Below, piece after piece: positions 33,610-47,222 of a stretch of DNA of 64,000 bases (position 1 is the first letter of the stretch; each line of letters begins with the position of its first letter). Made by a program: the position numbers and the translations under genes. This stretch comes from Brachycybe producta. Lineage: Eukaryota; Arthropoda; Diplopoda; Playtdesmida; Andrognathidae. The notes beneath the pieces are model-generated. The model had not been told where the DNA came from and did not search any database. It was given only the letters and a program-made list of their open reading frames with translations. Location: contig JAUPFP010000037.1 of assembly GCA_036925085.1 (NCBI GenBank), positions 1,446,001-1,510,000 on the forward strand. Reading direction: 5' to 3'.

Positions 33610-36600
33610 GTGACCCTCCCCATTGGTTTATAGTGGCTGACCACGGTGTAATGAGAAGTGTCCCTTGGCCAAATCATCATTACATCAACCAAAGAAAGTG
33701 ATTGTTGTTTAGGGGCGGATTTTTTTTTTGTTTGGTGTTACATGAGGTTCAGGGCGCAAGACCTTATTTTTTTATTTTCGAAGAAATTTTCACTTTGTTT
33801 GGGAGGGGTTAATTTTTTTTTTTTTGAAGAATAAAATAAGGAAGTACTATGACTTTAAAACTGTTGAAGAGTTTCAGCCATGAAAAAAATCTGAACATTT
33901 TTTAGGTTACATTTTTTACTTCTTTATGTCCTATTCACTTTCATGAAGCTTTTTTTTCTTATTATTATTGAGGATCTTCTCTCAACAAACACGGTCGTTT
34001 TTCGTTCATAAAAAAAAGCAAAAACACCCCCTGTTTTAGTCTTATATCTTGATAAGTTTTAACTTGCACAAAAGAAGAGTGAAATGGACAATGACAACTC
34101 GCTTTTTTTTACTTTGAAAAGTGATAATTTTATAATTGGATAAGATTTTACTTTTTATTTGAAATGTTTGAATGACATGTGAAAAAGTCTCCTTTATTAT
34201 GTTAAGGAGGCTATAGAAAAACAAGAAAATTAAATACCAATGGTTTTATTATTATGGTGTTCATTGCTCAATATCGACCAAGAAAGTCAGGGAAATGCAA
34301 TTAAATTAGGAAAAATTAGTTTTTTTATAGAAAAAATCAAACAAATATTAATTTTTAAAAAATTTAATACAACTGTTGCAAAAGCGACCTAAATTACATA
34401 CAATTTTGAAATCATTTTAATGCTCATCAACTTCATCAAATTTGTTAAAAAAAAGTTTTGGCTCACTTTGCTTTTTCGAAGTTCAAAGTCTTAAATATCC
34501 TTTGTATATCACACCAGTAATGCTAACTTTGCATATTTAGAGCGGTTCACACATCACTAACTTTAAAGTTTTAAACAAGCAAATATCTTTTACGAAGTTA
34601 TGTAAAACAAATCTTTAATAATTGGTCAGGGAAATGAATCAAGAATGGTCATAGAAAGTTAGGGAAATGTTTGGTTTTGTGTGATCTATGTTTCAAATTT
34701 CACTCAAAACCAAAAGCACTCCATATAAACGCATTTAAAATTATAAACGAACTTTATCAACTTATTATATGGGAATACCGATAATTTATGTTAAATGTGT
34801 TCATTTATTGAATTTCAGGAAATTGGTTTCTTTTGTGTTTTTTAGTATGGGGAAATAATTTCGATGTGTCTACTGCCTTAATTTTTTTTTGTAAAAGAAT
34901 AGTAAAATCTTCCTGCATTTTTTGAAGAAAAAAATGTAAGAATTTTTACGATGCTATACGCGTATACAATGTATATTTGTGTATTGTAGATGACAATGGG
35001 TGGAAGCTATTGTTTTCGGAACTTTTTAATGCAAAAAACACTTTCATGTGTTGAATTTTGAGTTGAATTAACTTTCTTTCCAAATGTATTTACATGTATA
35101 TTTAGGCTACAGAATTCTCTTCCAGCATATAGTTCTGTTTAGTTCAATTTGACGTTAATGTCTAAACTTTTGTCTAAGGACAGTCATTTATTGGGAATTA
35201 TTCCCCACCCTCCCCCTATCAATTGACTATTGAGCTGATTGCAGGTGTACTGAGTTGAATCGAATTGAATTTTATATTTCTTGTATGATGTCTTATATGA
35301 CTGAGTCCGGAAACTGGAAATTTCAAAGAATTTGAAATTTGGGTATGATACTCAGGAATTTACCTTAAAAACAAAAACGAATTTCTGAAAAATTTTTTAA
35401 AGCAGTGTGTAAAATTATTAAGTTTATTTTTCACAATATTCTACCGAAGAAGAAAAAACGATTAAAACATTTACAGCTACTGCAAATGAGGTGGGGTGAT
35501 TTTATTGTTACTAAGGAAAGCAACAGTAGATTTTAAAAATATTTGATACCCGCTGTGCTTGTAGAATAAATAGGAAGTGGATTTCACTGTGCAATAATTT
35601 TGTTGAATTTCAGTTTATTTTCACTCTGAATAAATATGACTAAATTACTCTGGAAAACCAAAAAAGTTAGAAGAAAATGTAAAAAAATTGATATTTGATA
35701 GGAACATTGAAATGGGCCATCTCTGTATCACACATTGTGCGTGAGTCCAGTTTTTTAAATTTAATTTTCCCTATGGTTTTTTTCTTTCCCTTCTCATCTT
35801 ATTATTCACGCATCTTAGTTTGCGAATGATAGAATATTCCTGAATGGTACAAATTATTCTTGAATGGTACACATTGATAATTTCCTTGTTTCTTATGTGA
35901 GAGAAGCTTAACATTTGTTTTAAAAAACGAAAAGGGAATAACTTAGCATATTTAATAAGTTCACAAGACATTGTGTTATGTCTGGACCTCTTTTATTTTA
36001 CAAAAAATTAGTTATAACCCGTTTTTAAATGAGTTAATTAATATAATTAAAAAAAATTAGTGACTTACATAAACCTAAAAATAGAACCCTGTCAATACAT
36101 ATATAATGCAGATTTTTTTTTATTAAAACGAAAAAGATTACCTGTATTATGTAAAAGAGATAGTATTAATTTACCTGAATGTTGTTTTGAATAAGTTATG
36201 CATTTTTTTCAGCTAATTTTAGAAATATTTTGGCAGTATTTTTTTATTTTTTAAACTTATTTTGCAATGTAGGCTATAGTAATATTTTTTTAATACTTTT
36301 TTCTTATTGCAGTTTGCTTGCTAAATTTAGCATAAAATATATTCAATGCTATAATAGACTTAGTGGTCATTGAAGCTTAGTTTTTTTCGATCCACTTTTT
36401 TTTTGTTCAAAAAAAGATTTCCAGGTGAACACACCCTTTTGAAATGACCACAAGGAAAGATTATAAATTTAGAAAGAGAAAGTTTAGGTCAAGATAACCG
36501 TGTTTTAAAACGTGTAATGAAAATTAATCCTTTCGTTAAAATGAGGTTTAAAGTTTTGTAACTTCATTGTAGTTAACCTTCATCTGAAGTATTATACGGT

Positions 36601-36949
36601 ATAAGTATATTTGCGTTGATTAATTTTATATGCACAATAAGCATATTATTTATTAAGTATTGGGTTAAATAGCAGTTTCTATAAATATTTTATTTCATCA
36701 TCATAAATAATATTAATGACAATATTAAATTTTGACATTTTCATCTTCACTAAACAACGCATTTTCAGTTTTTATGTTAAGAAATTGCCCAAATGACCAT
36801 TTAGCATGCTTTGTGACGTTAATAACATTTTTTAAATTTAATTAGTTTTAATTACAAATTCAAAATAAAAGATAATTTACTTCAAAATGGACCTTTTTAA
36901 AAAATGCTACCATAATGCGCGCTTAGATTTAAATTATAAATTATTGTTA
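33610..36949. other. Intergenic, no gene seen
   Basis: Long AT-rich stretch. 34255-34690 contains repeated phrases like AAAGTCAGGGAAATG that recall the CAGGG hAT-like relic at 41.9-42.5 kb. No coding frame or RNA gene could be supported. Confidence 0.5.
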
Positions 36950-37310
36950 CACATTAGAATTTCGATTATCCGGATCGCGGTAATCCGGACCAGTTTTTAG
37001 AGAATTAAAGTTTAAAAAAAAGACGATTTTCTATATTATCCAGACTTTCTGTAATTTGGACTAGGTCAGGTCCTATTTAGTATGGATAAAACTGCTAATT
37101 TAGGTACTATTGTAAATAAGCTTTACATTAATTAGTAGATTTTCATGTCATTATATGGTTAAGCATATTTATGTAAAACTTAGGCTGCCCAATTAACTAC
37201 TGATGACGTAATTGACATTCTAAGATCCAGTTCATGTAAAAAAACATTAGGCATTTTTAAGCTTAAACCTGCTCTCTGCACTTCAACAATGGCACCTAAA
37301 GGGTGGTGTG
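36950..37310 (+). mobile_element. 5' end of a pogo/Tigger-like element, decayed
   Basis: TTTCGATTATCCGGATCGCG, then GTAATCCGGACC, is typical of the ends of pogo/Tigger DNA transposons, and more ATTATCCAGACT-like subterminal copies follow. At 37294 ATGGCACCTAAAG recalls the usual MAPK start of their transposases, but the frame is lost at once. The class call rests on the terminal words. Confidence 0.45.
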
Positions 37311-37599
37311 TGTATTCTTGTTTTTTCATGTTTGCACTGAATTAAGAATTATCATTAACATACAAGTTCAGGTTCTTGTATAATTAGGCCATTTTGTGGC
37401 AAAACTACTTTAATACAACTTTTTTTAAAACTATAAACCTCAATGTCTATTCTATATTTTTAAATTAAAATGACTTTTTTCAATGCTTTTGTAATGAACC
37501 CATAAGTTCGATGAATATGAAATTAAGATAAATAAATTATTATTGTTTATATTAGAAATTTTAAAGTTTATACAGTAAATTTATTAGGCAGTTTTAAGA

Positions 37600-37830
37600 A
37601 AAACTGAACGGGGTTTTAGAAACTAGAAGGGTAGATCAATAACTTAAAGCTCTAATTTTGGGTTGTTATTTTTTTAAAGTAAACTTTTTATGTTAGTTTG
37701 AAAGATATATACATGAAATTACTACATTCTAGTTTTTAACACACTTTTCAGTTTCTTTTTATGATTGCTTTTGAAACGTGCAATAATCAGTTTGAAGATC
37801 AGCTGTTCATATAACAATTTAAAGCCATTG
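37600..37830. mobile_element. MITE-1 copy 7
   Basis: GTTTTAGAAACTAGAAGGGT on the left and CATTCTAGTTTTTAACACAC on the right. The loop is shorter than in other copies. Confidence 0.7.
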
Positions 37831-40640
37831 TTGAAATTTCACTACAAAACATAAAAATTACATAATGAAAACATTGATAAAACTCTCAATGTTGCATTTT
37901 ATGCTGGTCATCTTAAGTCCAGACTACAATATAGGCCAAGGTTTCAATATTACACCATTTGAAATATTTATATCAAAAAAGTCCATTTTAAATAATAAAG
38001 ATGGTTTATTTGCATATGCATTTTTGTGGTTTAATAAGAAATGAAATTAAGTTTTCTTGTATAAAAGATCTTATTTTTGTGCGCTCTGATTTCTAAACTG
38101 GTTTAATAAATAATAAGAGTAGCTCAATTGGTAGTTTTAAAACTATTATTATTTATAAATATCAGTTTTCAAAATTGTAAATTGTGCATCTAGGTCCACT
38201 TATCTTATTTTAATTTAATATTTATTTTTTGCACGTATTCACTATAAAAAGGCCGGGTTACTTTAAGAAATTTATTCAACATTCAAATAATGTAATGTGT
38301 ACAATTGTACATGTACATTATATATTTTCCGGGTCTGTATAAAAAGTGAACACCCTGTATATATAATAAATATTTTGTTAAAATTAATGGCACATGTAAA
38401 TGTAACAATAAATAGAATATGTGACAACTGCAACCTCCCCCTCCCCTACATGATGTCCATTTAGTGAGGCCAACACAAAGTTGTCATAAAATATTGTTCA
38501 AAATTAAAATTTAACTAATATTCTTTTACCTATTACTTTGTAAAAAGTATAAATAGAATCAGGAAGTTTAATGCCCTACAGCTTATTATGGAAAATTGAT
38601 TCTTAATTTTCTTTCTTTATACAACTTAATTAGGAACAGTTTTGTTTTCAGTAATATAAGTTATTAAAATACTACTAACGATAGATTTATGTACATTTTA
38701 GTCTCTATTTTTCTATTTTTATAGTTATAATTATTTTAAATTAATATGTTATATATGCAGTCATATTAAATAATAATTATTTTATTATTTAAGAAAATAT
38801 TTAATTTATGTTTATTTAATATAAAAAGGAAAAAGCAATTCTTTGTGCACATTTTGTAAAATTAAATTTTAAAATGCAAGCTTTTTTGAAGTTATTTGGA
38901 AATACGTGCAAATTAAAATTGTTGAAATTTAATTATTTTCGTTTTTCATTGTTATCTGGAAATTAAGATCATGGCGAATCTCATTAGTTCTTTATTTGGT
39001 GGATTGTTTTTGTCTTTTCAAAGAAAATTCACCCGTAAATAAGTATTTTCATTCCAATTTCAAATTTAAATATAATTTAAGAAATAATCAGCAAAATGGT
39101 AAAGAAAGATTTTTTTATAATTTTAAGAATTTATTACTTTTTTTGTTTTTATTATTTAAGGATGTTGAGCATAACAAAAGTAAAAACTGCAAAAAATTGA
39201 AAGTAAAATAATTTTTCAAATTAATATTCATTAAAATGACATAATTTTATATTAATTTTTTGCTGTTTTTTTTTGTAGAATTATGGTCACGATTTTCTTC
39301 CACTTTGAACTGGAATGTTGTCATTTAACAAAATGATGTGCGATATGTCAAATTTATTATATTATAATATTGATACTCAGAAGTCCAATTTAATAAAAAA
39401 TAAAGTTAAATCATATGAAAATGTCTTTATGTAAAGTAATAATTTCAAAGATAACAATCTTGGAATCAAATGCCAAAATTATTTTAATACGTTTTGAATA
39501 ATAATTTTGCATTTTGATTCCTTTATTGTTATATGTGTACAATGTATTTGAGAATTGTGACGTTTTTATATGATTTGACAATAATTCTTAATGGTATCAT
39601 AGAATCGAGTACTTTGAATTTTAATTCCTTTAAAAAGATTTCTTTTAATTGAAGTTTTTCTATGGGAAAACATATATGCAAAATATGACATTATTATTCG
39701 GTGATACAATTGATGCATTTTTACTTTGATAAAAATAAGAAAGTGATTTGGGTTTGTGTGGTTAGCGTGTTTACTTGTATATTTCTTTCCAGGATGTCGT
39801 ATTGTGGGCTTATGGCTGAGTAACCCCAATTTTTTTTAAAAAAAGAAAAATATATTATGATAACAGAAGGCTAACAATTTTTTTTTTAAAAAATCGGACA
39901 CTTTAGAAAGAAAAGAAAGTGGAAAGGTATTTAACATTTTGCAAACTCCTTCAGAAGGAGGTCAACAGGTGGATTGGAGGAGAAAAAAAGATCAGATTTT
40001 TCTTTCTCTTTCTCCCTTTTGCAACCACTCCAGTTTATTCTCTTTATTCAAATATAAAAGTCATTTTTATTATCATTTATAAATATTCAATTTCATAGAT
40101 TTCATCCAAAAAAAAAACTATATTAGCAAATATTTATCTTATATTATATGCAAATTACGTTGAAACAAGTGAACGTTTACTATGCAAAATAATTTGAATC
40201 TATATACAGTATATCAACAAAGTAGTACTGTAGAAAACAAAAAAGTAGAAATTGCATAATTTGCAAAATGCAAAAATTCATTGCATTTTTTATATACAAC
40301 ATATTAGGGATTTAGTTCACTCTCACAAAAACTTTACATTTTCACAACTACTTGTAATTTTTTTGTTAGTTTTTATGTGAGAGAAAAATGATGTTGAGTT
40401 TTTATACAACAACTTTAGACTGTACAACCATAAATAATCACCCACATACCAACCTTAACTACAAGTTTGGTATTTTTGTTACTGAAAAAGTCGTTGTAAA
40501 ATGAAAATTGTAGCTTGTAAAATATTTTTTTTTTTCAGTTTATAATTTAATTAAGTTTTGTCGCTATTGACACATTCTGTTAATTGACAATCTTTTTATT
40601 GTACTCAATTATCTTGTCTGAGGCGCTGGTTGGAATTGGA
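37831..40640. other. Intergenic, no gene seen
   Basis: Very AT-rich. 38330-38370 ends in CACCCTGTATATA, a phrase common at ends of mariner-like elements. TATAAAAAG at about 38252 is an isolated TATA-like word with no gene behind it. Confidence 0.5.
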
Positions 40641-40649
40641 GGCTAGAGG

Positions 40650-41095
40650 AGAGTAGCAGCATGTCGGCATTTTGCACTGGAGACCCAAATTAACAACACA
40701 GGCGGACTGAGAGAAAAAACGGCTGAGAGGGGGGGGGGGGGGGAAATATTTACAGGTCCTAAGAAGTAAGAAACTCCAAAAAATGCTTAGAACTCCACAG
40801 AAAATTTTACCTGATTCTATTCTCATTTTTGCCTACTAGTCAATTTTTTTGTTGCTATTTTACATAAACTTTTAGCGAGCAAATGTTTTTTTTAAACACT
40901 TTCCACCCTTTTTTCACAAAAAAATTGTCATTTTACTTTCTTTGGATTTTCTATTATTAAAAACATCATGCAGCTTTCTGTTTTTTATTTTCTTCTTCTG
41001 AGATTTATTAATTTTAATCGAGTTTAAAATCTGCCATCAAAGTAAGTGGCCGATTCGGAAAATGCCCGATTACTCCGCCCCTGATTACTTCAGTT
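40650..41095. mobile_element. TE-6 copy with a G15 tract
   Basis: GGCGGACTGAGAGAAAAAAC, then a run of 15 G (40729-40743), then GTAAGAAACTCCAAAAAAT. The far end reads GAAAATGCCCGATTACTCCG. Copies at 56.6 and 58.0 kb share both ends and the inner words. Confidence 0.6.
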
Positions 41096-41920
41096 AACTA
41101 AACAAATGGCTTTTTTCTTCCAAAGGCTTGAAACGTGCCAATTAACAGAAAAGTGTTAAATTGACAGAAAAACATGTCAACTGGAAAAATAATTATTGAA
41201 TAAAGTGTCCTATACTGTATGTAACGAACTTAGAGTGGTACAAGTTACTTAAAGCAATTATATGAAATATTATTTTGTAGGGAAAAAAATAGTAGGACCT
41301 ATTTAGTCGCATAACATTTTAAGTGTAAATTTGACATCCATAAGTGAAATTCAAACAAAAGATGAATTTACATATCCTGTTCACTTACTTTTGAAGTGTA
41401 GGTCATTTTATGTATGTGTAGGTTTATAAAATATCGTTAGTTTTGTATTAAAACATTTTTTTGTCTTGTTAATATAAAAGCTGTTCAACGAGAAAAGTAT
41501 ACAGTAACTCATATATCTAATTAACATTCAGAAAACATTTTCTTTGTACAATGAACTTCATTTAGTAAATCGACTTTGAGGTACAAAAAAAATGCTTTCA
41601 TTTCACAATAGGCCTATATATGAAGTACTTTTGATTCATTTGCAAACTAATTGTTATAAGTTATTATAAATACCATGCAAACACACTTAAGGTTTTTTTT
41701 TAAAAGTCGTATTCATGGTTGATTGTACTGTTAGAAGCATTTTTTTCTCTCGTTATAATTCAACATTAATAATCTGAATGTTGCGGTCCGAATATTTTGA
41801 TACGTTTTCAGGGCTTACAAAATTATTTCCTGGATTATACGATTTCTAGTAATTGGCACTTTAAAAAGTAAAAGTATGTTTACATTTTTTTTTGTGTGCA
41901 AATTGTTTTTATTGCATATT
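41096..41920. other. Intergenic, no gene seen
   Basis: AT-rich unique sequence without recognisable features. Confidence 0.5.
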
Positions 41921-41924
41921 ATAC

Positions 41925-42480
41925 AGGGTAGCCACGAAGTTCGTATTGTATGCGAATTTACGCTCAGTTTTATACATGGTTGCTAACCAACCTGGAAATT
42001 TTAGGGAATTAAAAGTTTATCAAGAAAGTCAGGGTAAAGTGTGGAAATTTAGCAAAAAAAAATATGTAAAATCTGAAAAATTTTTGCTGAAATTTCAATT
42101 CTAGTGATTTAAAAAAGGCCAAAATTTGAAAAAAAAATTAAATACTTTAAAAAGCACTAAAAAGGGCTCAGGAGGGTTAAATGGTGCCCATAAATCTCAT
42201 AAGCTCATAAGCCTAAAATAGGACAAAGGTTAAAAAAAATTTAAAATTTGAAAATTTTTGGAAAAACAAGGTTGCCACTCAATCTGGAAAACCTGGAAAT
42301 GTCAGGGAATTAGAATATTTTCCAAACATTCTGTGACTACTAGCTACTAGTAGAGACAAATAGATACATAGGCCTCTGTATCACAGTTATATCCATTATT
42401 ATGACAGTGTACATAAGTTGTATTTGAAAAACCTATAAAAGTCAGAGAATTTCAGAAATGAAAATCGGTAGCAACCCTGT
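41925..42480. mobile_element. hAT-like relic with CAGGG / CCCTG ends
   Basis: It starts TACAGGGTAGCCACGAAG and ends ATCGGTAGCAACCCTGTTA. The body repeats AACCTGGAAAT and AGTCAGGGAATT on both sides. It is a family type common in animals. The target duplication is not clear. Confidence 0.5.
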
Positions 42481-44280
42481 TATCACATAATGACAAATTC
42501 CATGGAAGATTTGTGGTGTCTTCAAAAGTTCAGTCAGTCTTAAGTCACTTAACATGCGACAATTCGCTTTTGGGCAATATGAAAGAGAAAATTTCTCAAC
42601 GTTTTGCATAACAATTACCTAAAAACAGATATGAGGGACTGCTCCAACCGTCAACATTTAAGAAAATATCCAATAAAAACATTTGAGAAAAATGAAACTG
42701 TGTGGGTGGACTGGAGGCAAGCATACTTTCATACCCATACCATGGCCATACCCACCTTCTAATTAGTATGTATTTTGACTTCGAAGCCACTCTGTTATAC
42801 GGTATATTTATATAAAAGTATAAAAATTAAGTAATTGTTGGGAAATTTAGTAGTTTTAATTGGGTTTTAATTAGTTTAATTAGTACTGTTATGAAGTATA
42901 TGGGTTCTTGTTTTGTTTTCTCGCCAGACAATTCAAGCTAGGGTTCAAGTTAAGGGAAAGTATTTTATTGTGACCTTTTTGGTATACTTTAGTATATTTT
43001 AGACTATAGTAATCATTATCCCTCGATAATACTTTGTGCCACTTTGATATGAATACAATATACAGTTTGATTATTTCTGACGAAATTAAAACTATTAATA
43101 TTAAATAATGTGATTTAAATTGCAATTTCTTTACAGTTGGGTGTTTATATTTATACTGTATATGAAGTCAACAATCTTGTACATTTACAATGTGTTTCAA
43201 AAGTCGTTACCTCACTTGTTTTGCTTTATAACTTTTGAAAACATACAAAGACACAATCTGTAAACTACAGCAAAGCATTTATTTCTTTTTATTTTGTAAA
43301 TTTATGGTTCTGATATATGCGCTGACAATTGTTTAGCTTTTTCATGGTATTTTTCTTGATTCCACTTACAGATTGAGTATTTTTTGTATAAAGTTTGCTT
43401 TCTGCTCTGCAGCTCTGCTGTCCTATTGGTTTCCTGACTTGTTGATTTAAATGTTTTTTTTTCTTCAGATACCACACTTCAGAGTTACCACATTTTGGAA
43501 ACACCCTTCTCAAATGGAGCATTGTTTTTAGCAGTGTGTGTCTCCTAATCTAAAATTGTTGAGGAGTTGCTCTTTTACAATATGCTTGTAAGAAATATCC
43601 GATTAAAGCAAATAACTAAAAAGTTAGAGCTATAGTACTTCACATTTAGTGATGAATTTTGGAGCATAGTCTATATGTACTTGGTAGGTGAATATAATAT
43701 CATCACATCACTTTTAACTAGTTTTTCTGTTTTAAATTTATAATTTAGTGTGTTTAATCTAGATTAGATTTAGTCAGAATTTTCTGAGTTTATATTCCAT
43801 TTTATACTTATGTCGACATGTAGTTACGAGGTTCAGGTTAAATTTCTTATAACTGTCTTTTACTGATTAATTTAGTTAAAATGTAATTTCAATGTTATCA
43901 TTGTTTTTACTTTTGTAACTCACCACAAAATCTTTTTATTGTTTAATATGGGTTAGTTGCTGTATGAATAATAGTATAATTATGAATTAAATTAACATGT
44001 ATAACACATTTGGTGCAGGTCATTGACATATACAGTATATTCAAAACACCATATATAAATACATATAAAGTGGCGATGACAATAGCTTTATTAAGAATTT
44101 TTATATTATACATGTATATATTTATTTATTTATTCCTGCAATACATTGTTATTGATAGTGTGGTAATTTTCTTGCAAGACTTCCGAGAGATTCTTCCGCA
44201 CCAACTTGCAGAAAATACTTATCTTTGTTTTTTTTGCAAGACATTCTGCAAGAAATTATCTGCACTAAGTTTTGCTTTAT
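42481..44280. other. Intergenic with weak transposon debris
   Basis: 43193-43560 begins TGTGTTTCAAAAGTCG, similar to ends of mariner-like elements. The minus frame open there (43289-43522, 77 codons) has no recognisable transposase motif. The rest shows nothing. Confidence 0.4.
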
Positions 44281-44291
44281 TTTTTTTACAG

Positions 44292-44379
44292 TATGATGGC
44301 CTGCCTACCTCTGACCGATGGTGGAGAGTAGCTGTCCAGTCCTCACTTTCGAGAATGAAATGGACGATCTTAATGAGCA
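44292..44379 (+). other. Exon-like block with good splice borders
   Basis: The acceptor TTTTTTTTACAG ends at 44291 and GCAGTGAGG gives a possible donor at 44380. One frame reads ...SDRWWRVAVQSSLSRMK...; another reads MVESSCPVLTFENEMDDLNEQ-like text before a stop in a shifted frame. I cannot tell which, if any, is coded. It may be an upstream exon of the candidate at 44833-45364. Confidence 0.25.
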
Positions 44380-44832
44380 GTGAGGAAAATTTAAAAAAAA
44401 ACATCTGAAACCACTGTTCATGAAAAGCATTAATAATCTCAATTGTATTTAATAGTGTAAATAGGTTTGGCCATCGAGTTTGAATGGAACAAGTTATTTT
44501 ACGAACTCGGATGATGATAACTTCGATATTGTTTTAGAGTTACACTACACTTTGAAGTCCTTTTTTGGAAAGATCTGGAAAAACAGGGTTCAATATGTTC
44601 GTATTTTTTCACTAATTTTTTTCTTTTAAAATGAATGTTGAAGTGGATCTTTCCGAAAAACATCATGATCTGCATGATGCAATGCATATCACATAATCTT
44701 CAATCTAATCTATTTTTGATCTAAATATAAAATTAGAAAATCATTATTTGAAATTTTTCTCTTTTTTTAAGAAACTTAACATTCAAGAACCGTGATCTTC
44801 AACAACATTTGTGATTTGTAGTTTCTAGAACG

Positions 44833-45364
44833 ATGCAGGTTATCGTGCAAACGGGAACGACAGAACAGGACATTGTTTTTTCAACTTCAGAGGTAATAAG
44901 ACACATTTTCTTTGTTTTATAAGATATGCACTGGACTTAAAGTAATTATAAGCAATATAAAAGTGTTCAATGAATAATTAAAATTATGTCTTAGATGTGA
45001 ATTACAAAGTGTAACCACTACTCTAAAAAAATATGCAACCATGAAAGAGGCAGGAATACAATCGAGACAAAGGGCAATTGAGAAGACCATTCATTGAAGA
45101 ACTTCTATGGATTAAAGTCATTGATGGTTTTTTACGAATAAGGTCTTATCACCACAGCTACAACTCATTATCCAGAATGGCAGTGTGTTTGATGCTGAGT
45201 CAGGTGAACTGTTAGACAGAGGAATTCAGAACAGTACTTATCAACCTGCTGCAGATATTAAAACAGCAAAGATGCTCCTGCTCACCTCTGTTAGAAAAAC
45301 TCGCATTAGTTCACCAAGTGGAATGGAAAAAAAACATAACCATGATGACATTTCTGAACAGTGA
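44833..45364 (+). CDS. Candidate two-exon gene, 93 residues, unknown
   Basis: Exon 1 is 44833-44892 (MQVIVQTGTTEQ... to FSTSE, donor GTAATAAG). Exon 2 is 45143-45364 (acceptor ACGAATAAG, weak pyrimidine tract), joined in phase 0. The second exon is a 73-codon frame with balanced codons reading VLSPQLQLIIQNGSVF, then DAESGELLDRGIQNSTYQP, then a basic tail. AATAAA at 45499-45504 is a fitting poly(A) signal. There is no signal peptide or membrane segment. The text has the look of a nuclear factor or a BEN-like domain edge, but I do not recognise it and make no functional claim. An acceptor-like TTTCTAG just before exon 1 suggests that the 5' part of the gene may lie further upstream. It could also be a decayed gene copy. 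Confidence 0.35.
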
Positions 45365-45504
45365 AAATTGGCACAATTCGAGACACGAGCATGTTATCAG
45401 GGATAGACACTTCATTGTTTATCATCACATTTTAACGGCAGCACTATATAAGGTCACAGAAATAGAATGCACAAATCATGTGTTTACGTATGTATCAAAA
45501 TAAA

Positions 45505-46055
45505 GCACATGCTTCGCGTTAAAGGTATAGTATTTTAACGATACTACAATGATAATATACATAATTACACATTGTTTACATTTTTAAACAACAATTCTTT
45601 GTCTAACTCATCTCGCCTTTTCTTATTATTAATGTTTCCTGTTAAAGTTCATCCACCACAGTTGATAAAGTTTGTGGTTCTGTTGGAGGCTGTATTAAAT
45701 CACCTTTTTGAAGAGACAAGAGTTTGTTGCAAACATTATTACCAAACCCCTTGTGTACAGTATCTATTAAATGTCAATTTCACCATGTTTATTCGTCAAC
45801 GTGTTTTTCTTCAAGGTGTCAGGGAAGCTCTTAAACCTTCATGCCACCAACATCAGCAGTGTGAAGATGATCTTCTTGGCAGGACGGTCATCACAAGCCT
45901 CTAGCATTTAAACAAAAAAAATGTACTCAACGGAGTAAGAGTATGGCTGCAGCAGTTTCTAATGATGTTAATAATTTCCAACAACATTTTGGGAACATAG
46001 CTAAAAATCACATTTTCAAGTAACAACAATTTGTGTTTAATTAATTGATATTTAA
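45505..46055. other. No supported gene
   Basis: A 110-codon frame (45572-45904) is open but has no promoter, splice or family support. It could be the remains of the same locus as 44.8-45.4 kb. Confidence 0.3.
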
Positions 46056-46059
46056 CGTT

Positions 46060-46600
46060 CTTTTATAGAAAAGTCTAGAAATGGAATGTTGGAGGCGAAA
46101 TTAACAATCTGCAACACAGTCACAATCCTCTCACTGCAGTATAAACACCGGCCATCACAACCGAAGCCATGTTGCATCTTATTATGACTTAAAGACATTG
46201 AAAATTTGATATTGTAAGAAATTTTATGTAGTTTTCTATAATTTTGAACTCAACTGAGATTGTCAATTTGACAGTATTATCAAGGCAATTTATTTTTTAA
46301 CATCAATTGCCTAAACAAGTATCACATGTTCACGTCACAACAATTATATTATCTTTCATTAATCAATGTTGTTAGTTTTTAGAAGAATGTCAAGAAACCT
46401 GGTTAGTGGAAGGTGATGAATCTAAATTAATTATCTGCAACATAGTTTCTATGAAACAATCTACTATGTTCATCAGCATATAACAGCACCACATTGTGTC
46501 ACCAATGTTTTAATATTTAAACAGGAAGACTAAGAAACCAGGTTGTAGAATTACTGGATTAGATGCAATCACTAATTTGCGACAGTGATGTTACAGTAAA
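46060..46600. repeat. Three diverged copies of a segment of about 70 bp
   Basis: Blocks near 46072, 46381 and 46525 share the order AAGAAAC or TAGAAAT, then GG, then AAATTAA, then ATCTGCAACA and AGT. They are drifted and irregularly spaced, so they may be old transposon pieces or duplicated exons. Confidence 0.35.
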
Positions 46601-46618
46601 TCGACTTACACGGTTTCG

Positions 46619-46669
46619 TAGATACGTGGTTGCGGAACTACCCCTTACATTAGCAGCTCCACGTATCTA
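46619..46669. other. Perfect 11-bp hairpin with 29-nt loop
   Basis: TAGATACGTGG (46619-46629) is mirrored by CCACGTATCTA (46659-46669). The surroundings are less AT-rich than average. It could be a structured RNA element or a small foldback repeat. Confidence 0.5.
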
Positions 46670-47222
46670 TTGGCTCTGTAAACGCAATTAAAATACACGC
46701 GGCTTAATGGGATTCAACGTATGCAGAAACCTTTGGAACAAATTAACCATGCAAGTTGAGGACTTACTGTACTAAAACTTAAAACAACATCAGTTTCAAA
46801 ATGTTCGTATATTGATTATATAATAAATAATTATTTTGAAAGATTGTCATCCAGGTAATGTTGTGTTTAGCATCAATTGCTAACAAGAAACGTGTTTAAT
46901 CAAAATAATTCAAAACAAAGTTTTCTTTCAAAATGTGACGGTTAAGGCTAGCATCGAAGGATTCATCAAGGAAGCAAAGTTGAACTTGCCCTGAGGATTA
47001 AGTGAGATTCAGATAAAATCCATGGTATCCACAATGCAGAATATGTAATGTATTTATATATAAGATCAGCCTGCTAGAAAGGGTGTTATGATGCTGTTGG
47101 CATGCTTTACAGCATACGTAAATCCAAAACTTTTGGTAAAACTTTTGGTTTTACTTTAATGAAAGTTGTTTTGTGATATTTAACACTTTTAAATTGATCA
47201 TTTCTTAAGTTTTTGTTTTCAG

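Noticed and set aside
38245-38300. TATA-like word TATAAAAAG as a promoter
   Set aside because: No start codon with coding frame, initiator or splice donor follows.
43289-43522. 77-codon minus frame as a mariner transposase piece
   Set aside because: The surroundings look like a mariner-type end, but no DDE/D or helix-turn-helix motif can be recognised.
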